Shown: positions 1 through 10,192 of the stretch, piece by piece
Layout of the letters: every line of letters begins with the position of its first letter
How positions within the stretch are numbered: the first letter of the stretch is position 1
Assembly (NCBI GenBank): GCA_014529385.2
Contig: CM043971.1
Span: forward strand, 88,925,340-88,989,339
Direction of reading: 5' to 3'
Origin: Adiantum capillus-veneris
Taxonomy: Eukaryota; Streptophyta; Polypodiopsida; Polypodiales; Pteridaceae
DNA: 64,000 bases
The notes under the pieces: generated by a model
Databases searched by the model: none
Told to the model about the DNA's origin: nothing
The model's input: the letters and a program-made list of their open reading frames with translations, nothing else
Program-made: the position numbers and the translations under genes

Positions 1-699
1 TATAGTCCAGAATCTCTACAAATTGGATTTTTTTTAGAGAACTCCAAGAGTTTCAAAAGCATATATTTCTTCAATATTATTTATTTGGTGACGTTCTTCA
101 GCTATCAAAAACAACATCTACCACAAGCTACATTGTATAAGCCGATCGATGCTAGCAACACCTTTTTGCTAATTATCAATTGGAGATTCATCATCTCTGG
201 ATTAGAAATGGTCTTTTCCAATGGGCTTTCAAGTATAGGCAAAGTTTGCACTTGGGCGGAGATTTTCATACTTTGCGGTCAACATTGACGATTGTCTATG
301 ACTTGGCAATATTGAATTATCAAGGCTAATTAATTTCAATTTCGGTGGCTCATAGCGGTTCCGATCTGTTCTTGATAGGTGACTTTCTCTCTAAGGTACA
401 ACTTTTATCTGACTAGCACAACACGTTACACCATGGATTCAGATATTGACATGCACGTTTGATTTCAAAAAAATTGCACCAGTTCTGCCTACTATTGCCC
501 CACATCGGCTACTCTCATAGAGGATACTTCCACGGCAACAAGGTCGAATGATAGCTATGAATTTTTTGACATCCAAGAGTTTATAGCACTGCAAACATGC
601 ATTGTTGTTTTAGAGTCTAATTTTGCACAATCGAATGCAAATGTCATTTAGATGTTTGATATGCTTGTGCAATTCATGCAACAATTATCCAAGGGCCAA
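1..699. other. Unassigned sequence upstream of gypsy G1
   Basis: No protein family, RNA gene or repeat is recognisable here. It is AT-rich with only short stop-limited frames. By position it is probably the leader or 5' gag of the decayed gypsy element that becomes recognisable further right, but I see no LTR end or primer-binding site to prove it. Confidence 0.4.
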
Positions 700-1199
700 G
701 TTAATGGGTAGATTCCAATTTTTGCAAGCCCTATGCCTGGTGAAAATACACCTGGTCTGCAGGAGAAAGACTCCAATCTATATGGATTGCACCTTCTCTC
801 TCAAAAAGAGGTGGATGACTTGTTAAAGAGTTACCAAGCCACCAATTTTTAGAGGAGAGAAAAGGGAATGCAACAAAGATATTGTGAATATATTCCTGAG
901 CAAATGGGATTCATGATCTTAGATGCACTCCAAATGCAGTCAAGGCACTACAAACGAGTTTGAACTAGAAGGCAAGGCCTACAAACGGTGTGGTGTCTCT
1001 CAAGGAGAAGGACATTATACCATAGACTTAGGTAGTCTTCGAGAACATGTCCAGAAAAGAATTTCTGAAGCATACAAAAATTGGTATGCATGACATAAGT
1101 GCTCTATGCATCACCATAAGAGTGTTGGATTATATGTCACATTATTGTGATGTGATTCTCAAGCTGGAGGGTTTATATACCTATCAACATCAAGTGTGT

Positions 1200-1821
1200 G
1201 TGGGTTCATCCATGGGTTGACACCACAACTTAAGAAGCATGTAAAAACCTAGGACGCCGAGACGCTTGAGGAGGCTATATTGCAAGCATATATACATGAC
1301 AATCCTGATGAGAAAGCATCATATAACACTCACATGTCTGGCACTGCACCTAAAAATGTATGAACAAAGCTACATTTAATGCATCCAAGAAGCCCAAGAG
1401 GCCTAGGACTCATATGTCTAGTGAAGAGTTTGAGCAGGCTAAGAAGGAAAACTTGTGTTTTACATATTTAGGAAGTCGATACGACAAAAAATATTGTCCC
1501 AAGAGGAAATCTGGAACCCAAGGTAAGGAGAAAGCGGTGCACATGGTGCAAATGCTACCTCTTAAATCCTCATCTCATTTCTCTAATGTGAAAGTAACAC
1601 ACATTGCAGTAGTGAGTGAGTGTTTTATCACGGCCTCAATGTGGCAGCTGACCTTTGGTCCACACGAGTTGGTGCATATGCATGGGTTTATCCAAGGTCA
1701 CAAGGTGCAAATCTTGGTAGACGATGGTGCTTTGCACAATTTCATTAACTATAAGCTAGTGAAACGGCTTAATTTGCCCCAGACTCTGAGTTCCCACCAT
1801 TACAAGGTAGCAATGATTTAA
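1200..1821 (+). pseudogene. G1 gag C-terminus, zinc knuckle and aspartic protease remnant
   Basis: From about 1203 the frame reads as a gypsy gag tail (FIHGLTPQLKKHVKT, then a TAG, then DAETLEEAILQAYIHDNPDE). An open stretch at 1360-1821 then has a degenerate CCHC knuckle (LCFTYLGSRYDKKYCPKRK, second cysteine replaced) and a protease-like segment HGFIQGHKVQILVDDGALHN, where the usual D-S/T-G-A is D-D-G-A. In intact elements these parts package RNA and cleave the polyprotein. The stop and the altered protease motif argue against function. Assignment to gypsy rests on the motifs and on the RT downstream. Confidence 0.7.
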
Positions 1822-2127
1822 TGGCCATGATGCCAAGGTGTGGGATATTTAAGTAAGGGATATACCATTGGAAATTCAAGGGTATCACGTGTTCTTGAAT
1901 TTTCAAGTCATGAATATGGATTGGGTAGATGTGGTTCTTGGACGTGAGTGGTTATATGGTTTAGGGCCATGACTAAAGTGTATCTATGAGCATAATATTT
2001 TGATGTTCGAATCCAACGGCATGCATGTGCTATTTTTGGGGAAGAAGGATATTCCTTCCTCGTCACTTATTTGTACAATTGAGCTTATGAAGCTCTCTTC
2101 TCAAGATAAAATAGAAGAACTCTTTTT

Positions 2128-3470
2128 ATGTTACTCACTGTGTCATTTTCTGTCAAATGTTGCCATAATGTTTTGAATGACAATTCCTCAACGTTGCATG
2201 CTTCTCTCTCTTCTCTTCCAACCATGGCTACTTCTCTCTCTCCAAAACAAGTAAATGTTGCTAGTAAGCTAAAATATTTATTAATGGAACACAAAGATGT
2301 ATTCCCAGATGATTTACCACCAGGGTTACTATCAACACGTGTTGTGCAACATGGCATAGATGTGGTTGCAAGCAGTAAGCCCATAAGTAAACCACCGTAC
2401 AGAATGATTCATACTGATGTTGCTAAGGTGGAACATCAACTTATTGACTATCTCAATAGAGGATTTATACAACAAAATTCTTCACCATTGGCTTTTTCCA
2501 TCTTGTTGGTGAAGTAAAAAGACAGTAGTATGCACATGTGCGTCGATTATCGTTGTTTGAACATGGTTACCGTTAAGAACAAGTATTCGATGCTGAGAGT
2601 GGATAAGTTATTTGATAAGCTCACCTATGCTCGTATCTATACAAAGAGAGACTTCTAGTCAAGGTATCGTCAAGTATGTATTAGGCTTGCTAATATACCA
2701 AAAACTACATTTCAAACAAGGTTTGGACATTATGAGTTTTTGGTTATGTCATTTGGGTTGACCAATGCACCCACAATTTTCATGACGCTTATGAACAGTG
2801 TATGGAAACTATATTTTGTTAAGTTTATTATTGTTTTTCTCAATGACATCCTAGAATACAATGCCTCTGAGAAAGAGCACTTACAACATCTGAGACAGGC
2901 GTTTTAATTGTTATGGCAAAATAAGCTACATGCTAAAGAATCAAAGTGTGATTTTCTCAAGGAGGAAATTCACTATTTAAGGCATGTGATTTCAATTGTC
3001 GGGCTAGATATGGATAAACCCAAAGTGGATTCCATTAGGAGGTGGCCTTCTCCCAAAAATTGGAAGAGTTATAGATTTCCTTGGGATTTGCAGGTTTTTA
3101 TCAAAGGTTCATAAAAAATTATGCTCATATTGTTGTTTCGATGATGGACCAATTGAAATCCAAGGGAAAAACCTTTTAATGGAGAGAATCTCAATAGGAC
3201 GCATTAGCTACATCCCTATTTTAGCTATTGTGGATCCTTTGAAACCATTTGTATTAGAAACGGATGCTAGTAACCATGCTATTGGAGCAGTCCTTCTATA
3301 GGAGGGAAGGCCAATTGCATTTGAAAGCAAGAAGCTTGATTTTTCACAAAAAAATTATTATGCTTACGAGGGGGAACTCTATGCATTAGTGTCTGCTTTG
3401 CAAACATGGAAACATTATTTGTTTGGACTTTCCATGAAAGTATAAAATGGTTTACATAGCAAACATATTT
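2128..3470 (+). pseudogene. G1 reverse transcriptase and RNase H remnant
   Basis: Gypsy RT blocks are readable in order. They are the linker and thumb approach (2250-2510, ending SPLAFSILLVK and a stop), the CVDYRCLN block near 2540, the FGLTNAPT block near 2750, and the active-site block near 2830, which reads VFLNDILEYN where gypsy elements have VFLDDILVYS. One catalytic aspartate is therefore Asn. A connection segment follows (CDFLKEEIHYLRHVIS, 2950-2995), then an RNase H start near 3255 with ETDASNHAIGAVL, its first catalytic Asp kept. At least five in-frame stops or frame changes interrupt it. Not functional. Confidence 0.87.
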
Positions 3471-4177
3471 GAAGCGTTAAAAGGCCAGGTGGACTGATAT
3501 TCTTCAAAAGTAATATGCAAATCTTTGGTATTGTAAAGGACAATAACTTGTGGTAGTTGATGCTCTTAGTCGTATGTCTGAGATCAACTCTCTTCTTTCC
3601 AATGAGCTTCAAAGTGAGGTTTTGGAATCTCACAATGGTAAATATGAGCATGAAGACACATTCTCCAAAGTGTGGAGACATGTGAAAATGAGGAATCCTT
3701 CTCACTCCTATGTTGATTAAAACTCCACAATCAGTTCTCCTCTTTTGAGTGATGAGCTATAGAGATGGAAGAATTTTTCCATAGATAATGGGTACCTACT
3801 CCACAAGTGAAGAGTTTGTGTACCGACAGACACAAACATTTGGTGTCAAATTATTTATGTCCTGATAGTCCTAGTGCAGGGAACCCAAGCATAAAGAAAA
3901 CTTATGCACTCGTACGACAACAGTTTTATTGGCTAGGTTTACATGGGTATGTTCAAGACTATGTCTTGCATTGCCCAAAGTAAATAAAGTGAAGCACCTG
4001 AAAGCAAGAGGCCTGTTCCATCCATTGGAGATTCCTAATGGTAAATGGAAAAGTATCTCTATAAATATCATTGTAGGTTTACCAACGATTGTATGAAGTT
4101 ATGACTCGATATGGGTGGTTGTAGATCAATTGAATAAACTTTGCAAGTTTATTCCGACCAAGTCATCAATTAAAACT

Positions 4178-4407
4178 TGTTGGAATTAGGGTTGTAGGAA
4201 AAAAACACACAGCTTGGAGAAGATGAAGGAAGCTCAAGGCACACAACAAAGAGTGTAGTACTTAGTGTGTAATAGAGAGATAAGTTAGCCCTAGAGTGAT
4301 GGGCGTATATACAATGCATGGGGGAAAAAACCTCCTAGTGAGGGAAAAAATTCCCCGGCGGTCCTAAATGTGTTCACACACATCACTACCACATGTATAT
4401 GGTAAAA
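4178..4407 (-). repeat. A1 3' LTR
   Basis: About 230 bp matching the right-hand LTR and the LTRs of A2 and A3. The inner end reads GGTAAAA instead of GGTAACA, a one-base change in the terminal CA. A pyrimidine-rich polypurine-tract complement (TTTCCCCCCTGGG) lies just inside. Confidence 0.87.
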
Positions 4408-4606
4408 ATTTCCCCCCTGGGAGTGATGCAGTAACAAGAGCTGGCACCTAGAGTGATGGGCGTATATACAATGCACGGGGGGAAAAACGTCCTAGTGAGG
4501 AAAAAAATGCCCCGGCAGTCCTAAGTGTGTTCACACACATCACTACCCACATGTATATGGTAACAAATCCCTCGTGGGAGTGATGCGGTGAATGCGAGCT
4601 GGCACC
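4292..4606. repeat. Tandem duplication (157/158 bp) at the A1 3' LTR edge
   Basis: Two adjacent copies, 4292-4448 and 4449-4606, each begin TAGAGTGATGGGCGTATATA, pass through the LTR edge and the polypurine tract, and end GAGCTGGCACC. A third TAGAGT at 4607 continues into single-copy element sequence. The six-base TAGAGT shared by LTR and internal DNA marks the likely slippage or unequal-exchange point. Confidence 0.85.
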
Positions 4607-4642
4607 TAGAGTATAGGGAAGTGCCATGCCCTAAGGACATGA

Positions 4643-5127
4643 TCAGTCTACAAAGGGGAGTAAGCCCAAAGCTTTGTGGAAAGCTTCAAACTTCTCATGA
4701 GAAAATGCCTTTGTGAAAAGATCTACAAGGCTGTCTTGAGTTGGCAAATAAACCAACCTGATCTCTCCTGTCGAGAGCCTCTCCCTGACATAGTGGTAAT
4801 GCACCTCAGTGTGCTTTGTGCGAGCATGAAAAACTGGGTTCCTCTCAACTGCCAATGCGCTCTGACTGTCATTGTAGATAGTGTTGGTAGTGTCATGTCC
4901 AACACCCAAATCAACCATAAGGCATCTGAGCCATACACACTCAACCGTGGTAGTGAAGACTGCCTTGTACTCAGCCTCACAACTGGAAGTGGCCACAATA
5001 GGTTGCCTCTTGCTCAACCATGATATACGTGAGCTGTCAAGCATGAAACAAAAACCACTTGTGGACACTCGTGTGTCAAAACAACCAGCCCAATCTGAGT
5101 CCGAAAAAGTGTAAATCTAGGGTGATA
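4643..5127 (-). pseudogene. A1 RNase H C-terminal part
   Basis: Typical copia RNase H text: STSGFCFMLDSSRISWLSK, then SSCEAEYKAVF (catalytic Glu in CEAEY kept), ARTKHTEVHYHYVRERL and VDLFTKAFSHEKFEAF, ending LLPFVD with a natural stop at 4643. It matches A2 (49133-49600) closely. Its N-terminal side is cut at about 5127, where integrase sequence starts abruptly, so there is no RT in front of it. The 141-residue open frame survives only as a fragment. Confidence 0.85.
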
Positions 5128-5980
5128 ATTTCTTGAAGCACAAAAACACCTTGGACTTAGCTTTAAGTGGATGCCTAGAGTAATCATCATTGGAAGTCAC
5201 AAAGTACAGCTAATTGTCCAAGGATGGAGTTTACATGGGCCCACAAACATTACTATGCACAAGCTGCAACCTGTATGTTGCCCTAATTGAATTGTCCTTT
5301 GGAAACTTCGAACACAACAACTTACCCAAAATACAGCCTTCACAAACATTTTTGATAGGTGCTTCAAGAGGAGGCAAAGAAGCAACCATATCAAATTTCT
5401 ACAAACGCAGCAAACTCGCAAAATTCAGATGCCCAAACGTGCATGCCAAAGTTTTGCATCTAAAATAGCCTAAGAATCCACATCTGCATTTGCAAATTTT
5501 GCCCACACTTGTCATACAAAGTGAGCCTATACAGCCCATGGAATAAAATTCCAGATGCAACAATTTCATCACCGAAAATGAGATCATGTACTATACATCT
5601 GTCATCCACAAATTTTGACAACAAGACCAAGTCTAGCAAGTGCAAATATAGACAAAAGGATCTTTTTGATCCAAGGTATATACAATGCATCAACAAGTGT
5701 AAAAGAATTGCCATTTGCAGCAGTAAGCACAATCTTTCCAACTCCCTTGAATGGATAAAAGGCATTGTTGGCACAAGTGACTGAATTCCCATGAGGGTCA
5801 TCCTCGAGAGATGTAAACAAGTCACGATGAGAGGTAATGTGCTTTGTAGCACCACTATCAAAGTACCACACTTGAGCATCTGCAGCAACTGACAAACATG
5901 CATCATGGACATTAAACCATAAGTGCACTCTGCCCTAAAAGCCCATTCTGCATCAACATCAGCATCACAGTCTCCTTTCA
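5128..5980 (-). pseudogene. A1 integrase N-terminal part and protease
   Basis: Reading right to left, the protease motif WYFDSGATKHITSHRDLFTS sits near 5870-5815, followed by ITLTAANG/SFTLVDALYI strand text, a GAG-pre-integrase segment with frame changes, and the beginning of the integrase core as far as the block that corresponds to 51460 in A2. There the 1.85-kb deletion starts. Stops and at least two frameshifts break it. Identity is clear from alignment by eye with A2 and A3. Confidence 0.8.
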
Positions 5981-5988
5981 TAGAAGAC

Positions 5989-6874
5989 TCAAAAATAGTT
6001 GTTAGCCACTTTGGCCTTCAACTTAGAACATTGCTTGATCAAATGATCATTAGCTTTACAATAATGGCAACGCATCTTCTTTTTGCCCTTTTCACCAAAA
6101 TTCCCAGACGAATTGATGCCAACAAAAGCATTAGGAACATGTGATTTACCACTCACAGAAGAACCATGAGAAGGGACTACATTGTTGCTACCACCTTTTC
6201 GTTGAGCAGTAATAAAGGCATGTTTAATTGCACGTTGTCTAGTCCTATTTTTATGGAAAGTGACTCTTACAACAACAATGTGCATAATGCATCAACATTG
6301 ACAACTTGAGGATTTCCTTTGGTCATAAGTCTCCAAGTACTAGCGAAATTCTCGTAAGAATCTGGCAAGGCATCAAGAAAAATCTGCACAAGGGAACTGT
6401 CTGAAATGACCACCTACAGAAATGAGTTGTTCATTGATATCTTGACAACCACAAGGAAAGTGTCCATGTCATCTTCCTCATGCATAATCTTCGACTCCAG
6501 CTCTTTACGCAACAAAGCAATATTTTCCTCATTGTTGCGACTTGCATAAAGACCAGCTAGAATATCCCAAGCATGTTTTGCATATTTCGTAATGTAAGGA
6601 GAAATAGTGTGCTTCACATACAACGCAATCAATGCATGAGCTTGTGCATCTTCTACATCCCAATGAGCTTGCTCAGCCGTAGGCAAAACAGCTCTGGCAA
6701 TAGCAACCCAGCGACCAAAACGTGCAACATCCTCCACATCGCCTACATCCTCAGAACCAGGACGTACATCAATGCCCTGCACATTATTCCATACACCCTT
6801 TGACACAAGGACTTGTTGTAGCATGTAAGCCCAACAACAAACATTTGAAACACATATGTGTTCTTGTCATCCAT
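5989..6874 (-). pseudogene. A1 gag
   Basis: Starts at an ATG at 6874 (MDDKNTYVFQMF) homologous to MADNNTDVFKMF of A2 and A3. The conserved DRLDGDNYPMW block is missing and the frame shifts. Then VSKGVWNNVQGIDVRPGSED and KHAWDILAGLYASRN are readable, and a CCHC knuckle CHYCKANDHLIKQC near 6080-6040. In an active element this is the capsid/nucleocapsid that coats the RNA. Degenerate but unambiguous. Confidence 0.8.
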
Positions 6875-7179
6875 GGAGAATGTTGCACATGATGTGAAAA
6901 CTGCCGAAAAAGAGTAGAAACACAGTGGGAACAACACGTGCTATATAGCACAAACCGTAGAAGATTGTACGGGACCTGTTATGCAAAGAACGATACTAAC
7001 AAAAATTCTACACAAAATGACAAAATAGCATGCACAACACTGCTTGTAGTGGAAAAAGAGGCTGAAATGAACCCATAATATTTGTCGACCTGCGAACGCT
7101 CGCCAAAGCTCACAAAAATCAAAGAAAGTGAGCAGGCATGTGCTAGAGTTGCTAGCGGCTAAGCCCGAGAGGACGCAAC

Positions 7180-7192
7180 ATGCTCTGATACA
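7180..7192 (-). other. A1 primer-binding site
   Basis: Just inside the 5' LTR the - strand reads TTGTATCAGAGCA, one base from the plant initiator-Met tRNA complement TGGTATCAGAGC. It would prime minus-strand DNA synthesis. The mismatch fits the decay of the copy. Confidence 0.7.
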
Positions 7193-7195
7193 AAT

Positions 7196-7431
7196 TGTTG
7201 GAATTAGGGTTGCAGGAAAAACACACACACAGCTTGGAGAAGACGAAGGAAGCTCAAGGCACACAACAAAGAGTGTATTACTTAGTGTGCAATAGAAAGA
7301 TAAGTTAGCCCTAGAGTGATTGGCATACATACAATGCACGCGGGAGAAAACCTCCTAGTGGGGGAAAAAATGATCGGGTGGTCCTAAGTGTGTTCACATA
7401 CATCACTACCACATGTATATATATGGTAACA
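7196..7431 (-). repeat. A1 5' LTR
   Basis: About 236 bp from TGTTGGAATTAGGG to GGTAACA on the + strand, similar to the left LTR with many differences, so the insertion is not recent. Followed directly by the AAACT target duplication. Confidence 0.9.
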
Positions 7432-7804
7432 AAACTCAAGAGTTATCTAAGTTATTTTTTGACAATCTACATAGGCTGTATGGGTTACCCAACAATATTG
7501 TGAGTGATCATGATCCCAAGTTTAACAATCATTTCCAGAGGGATGTGTTTAAACAATTGGGTACACAACTCAACATCAATATTGCAGACTCGACTGCAGA
7601 TCATCCTAGGACGAATGGTCAGATTGAACATGTTAACCAAGTGCTAGAGGATATGCTATGAGCATATGCTAGCAAAAAGCTATTAGAGTATCTCCCTATT
7701 CTCGAGTTTGTTTACAATAGTGCTAAGCATAGTGATGATTAGTTTTAGTCCTTTCATGCTTATGTATGGTTTTCAACCTAGGTCACCGGTTACGGTGGGG
7801 TTGG

Positions 7805-7889
7805 TATGAGACCAGGGGATGTGTGAACTTACACTCTTCACCCATCCACTGTAGGTTCAGACATCCCTAGTCTCATATTGGTATCAAAG
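7805..7889 (+). repeat. TG...CA hairpin block with primer-site-like motif
   Basis: Two arms of about 24 nt (TATGAGACCAGGGGATGTGT and onward from 7805; the complementary arm ends ...CTAGTCTCATA at 7877) enclose a 26-nt loop. The block from TG (7807) to CA (7875) is 69 bp and is followed three bases later by TGGTATCAAAG (7879-7889), one mismatch from a tRNA-iMet primer site. It may be the tail of a truncated LTR or a very short LTR. No second copy was found in the window. Confidence 0.55.
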
Positions 7890-10062
7890 ATCATACTATT
7901 TTTAGCCAAGCAAGGCGTGGTTTTTTCTAGGAAAGCTTGCATGCACCGTGGGTGTCGTGGCTTAGCAGATCGAGGAAGACGAAGAACAATGTGTGGAAAG
8001 GGCTGCTTAGCAGCAAGCAAAGGACCCAGTAAGGAGCACCAAACTGGGCACTGTCAAGCTCATTGCGCTCATGTTGCAAAGGGGAAGGTTCGACACAATC
8101 ATGGTGGACTTGGAGGTTTGTGGCAGGAGATGTGTGCGTCTCTATCATCTCCTGACACCACTGCAAGAACAAAAAGGTTACCCCTTTCTCACTATGGCTC
8201 CCCACAATGACCCTAGCCAAGGTCTAGGGTTCGATTTCAAAAGGGTTTAGGTAAAGTCCCCCCCCCCCAACCTCTGCTTCTTATATTGATAAAACAAAAG
8301 CAAGCAGAGCAACCACAATTGAGGCAATGAAGGCAAAAATACCAAGGCCGACAAGTAATTTTTTGTAATTGCAAAAAATTACATAGCATCTCGAGAAAGA
8401 TACAAGCATTCAAGAGGTCGAGCTTACAAATCTCTATCTCTATAAACACTATCAGAGCACTGTGAGAAATTGAAAGAATTCAAGCCGCAGCATCTAGCCA
8501 ATTGACAGCAAGCACAAAGGCGGTTTGAGCTTGCAAAGCAATATGCACAAAGGGTTGTGGATTGGACACAGTCTTCTTGGACGATCACAAGTATCAGTGC
8601 CGTTCGAGATAGGACAGTACTATACCCAGTTTCGCAAGGCAGCTTCTTCAAGGTATTTATTAGATTTACTTTAGTACATCGTTTGTCATGGACCCTACGT
8701 TTGATTCATTGGACATGGAGCTTTTGGAGAATCGCTTCTTCAATTTTGAATTTCCCCAAGGGAATCAAATCCTCCTCCCCAAAGTGTGCTTGCAATTTTG
8801 GAAGATACCAACAATTTACTTGAAGCAAAGGAGTACGTCACGTGATGTGATCTCCAAAATTTTGATGATTTATTTCAAAAATTGGTACTTTGAGTCCAAT
8901 TTCTCGCTACTCAGGTGGAGCAACTTAACCAAAAAAACAAGATAAAACTAGGAGTACACATAGGAGATGGACATGAAGATAGGAAGATGGAGACATCAAT
9001 CACTTTGCCTATTTGAGTTTGATTAATACAATTTGTAAACAAGCACTATGAATTACATTTCCATTTTTAATTGCATCATCTCTACCATGAACTTTTCTCA
9101 AGGGGTGGTTACTAGGGAATGTGAGTGGGATATGAGTGTATTGTATTACATTTTTTCATAATCTAAACCCCAAGGTGAAGGTTTGTTTGAATCCTAGCAT
9201 TGTTTATGAACCTTCTCTTGTATAAAATGAGTAGCCCATAAATGATTACCCCATGAGATGATTAGCTACCATGAAATGAATATCCCCATTTAATATGTCC
9301 ATGGAACACCCCATGTGATTCCAACTTAGTCCAAATCTATCCCTACAAAGAGGGGTCAGCCACTCCCACTTGTTGCATGATGGCAAAGCTCCCACATCAT
9401 TACATGTAATCCCTAAATGCTAATTCTCTCCATTTTTAAAAGCGTATTTGTGGGCACTTCATGAATAATGCAAGTTATGTCTAACTCATTTTTCATTAAT
9501 CATGAATGGCTTGTTGTCTCTACCTCCTTAATCCTGTCTCTAACTGCTTAGGAACTAAGTCCTCAAAAAGGAGGGTCTAAATGAGTATATACATGAGAAA
9601 AAGTTGACAAATTACTTTATTGAACAAGAGGCCAGCATACCTAGTCGGTGTCAGGTTTCCCATAGTAGTGTGTGGGCTAGTCTTAGGCATAAAAATATGT
9701 AAAGAAGGCAATAGAAAAATAATTGCCTTTTTTAAGAAACCAAAAAATGGTAAAACTTTCTTTTTGAAGCAAAAAAAATATTCTCTTTATAGAAGTTGTG
9801 GGCATCCAGAAGGAGACTTTTAATAAAAAATTATTATGGCATGAGAACTCACATATTGTTGTCTTTGGTGAAAGTGGACAATGTGTCATGATAGATCCCT
9901 TCAGGAGAACCTCTCCCCTTATTTCGAATTTGACTCTTCCTCAAGGAATTTTGTGAAAAGATATTCCCCCCAATACCTACAAAGAGTTTATGTTGCAATA
10001 GTTTTGTTGTGTCAAAGGACATGGTAGGTTTTGCGTTTGATAAACAACATTGGAATGAAGAT
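7890..10062. other. Unassigned sequence
   Basis: No conserved domain was recognised. It contains a C-run at 8259-8269 and short frames only. A stretch at 8690-8945 is open for 85 codons but matches nothing I know, and the neighbouring frame looks equally plausible. It may be leader or gag of whatever element starts at the hairpin block at 7805, but that is a guess. Confidence 0.35.
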
Positions 10063-10073
10063 AGCCTCATGAT

Positions 10074-10172
10074 GGCGAGGGTCACCCTAATCATCCGGGT
10101 TGTAACCCTCTTTCTTGGTAACATCATAATACAATCACTTCCAATTGTGAGTTTTGCACAAAAAAAAAAAAA
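10074..10172 (+). mobile_element. Very short 5'-truncated LINE copy with target duplication
   Basis: About 99 bp ending in the LINE tail ATTGTGAGTTTTGCAC plus an A-run (10160-10172). The 11-bp sequence AGCCTCATGAT occurs exactly on both sides, at 10063-10073 and 10173-10183. The tail matches the 3' end of the larger LINE next door (ATTGTGAGTTTTGCAAC plus A-run at 13631-13661). This is the signature of target-primed reverse transcription that aborted early. Confidence 0.88.
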
Positions 10173-10192
10173 AGCCTCATGATATAAGATGG

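Larger units (their letters stand above)
4178..7431 (-). mobile_element. Ty1/copia element A1 (family A), internally deleted
   Basis: Starts and ends with the family A LTR (on the + strand TGTTGGAATTAGGG ... TATATGGTAACA) and is flanked by the 5-bp duplication AAACT at 4173-4177 and 7432-7436. It is only 3.25 kb, against about 4.8-5.0 kb for family members A2 and A3. About 1.85 kb is missing at 5120-5135, so integrase is joined directly to RNase H and the reverse transcriptase is gone. It could only ever have moved with help from another copy. Gag, protease and integrase pieces carry further frameshifts. Confidence 0.92.
3700..7790 (+). pseudogene. G1 integrase remnant, split by the A1 insertion
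   Basis: The left piece (to 4177) contains the WKSIS-type start of the integrase core followed by NIIVGLP, where the catalytic Asp is Asn, then VVVDQLNKLCKFIPTKSSIKT. The right piece (7437-7660) continues with KLFFDNLHRLYGLPNNIVSD, still carrying the second catalytic Asp of SDHDPKF, then HPRTNGQIEHVNQ with the third acidic residue in the TNGQIE block. A further frame reads SPFMLMYGFQPRSP to about 7790. The two halves join cleanly if A1 and one copy of the 5-bp AAACT duplication are ignored. Confidence 0.83.
700..7805 (+). mobile_element. Ty3/gypsy retrotransposon G1, heavily decayed, split by copia A1
   Basis: Fragments of gag, zinc knuckle, protease, reverse transcriptase, RNase H and integrase follow each other on the + strand in the gypsy order (integrase after RT/RNase H). 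The integrase stops at 4177 and resumes at 7437, with copia A1 between. No LTR of G1 was identified; the right end is lost where the hairpin block at 7805 begins. Every domain carries stops or frameshifts and several catalytic residues are changed, so the element is dead. The exact left boundary is a guess. Confidence 0.8.

Noticed and set aside
4676-5114. Overlapping + strand ORFs across A1 RNase H (similar ones at 49283-49513)
   Set aside because: Antisense shadows of the conserved copia RNase H frame; they appear in each family copy only because the coding strand is conserved.
8557-8945. Two overlapping + strand ORFs of 85-88 codons
   Set aside because: Both frames look equally plausible and neither shows a recognisable domain; not called as a gene.
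10154-10192. Start of the LINE ORF at the ATG at 10154
   Set aside because: This ATG lies in the A-tail and target duplication of the neighbouring mini-LINE, so it is not a LINE start codon; the LINE itself is 5'-truncated.
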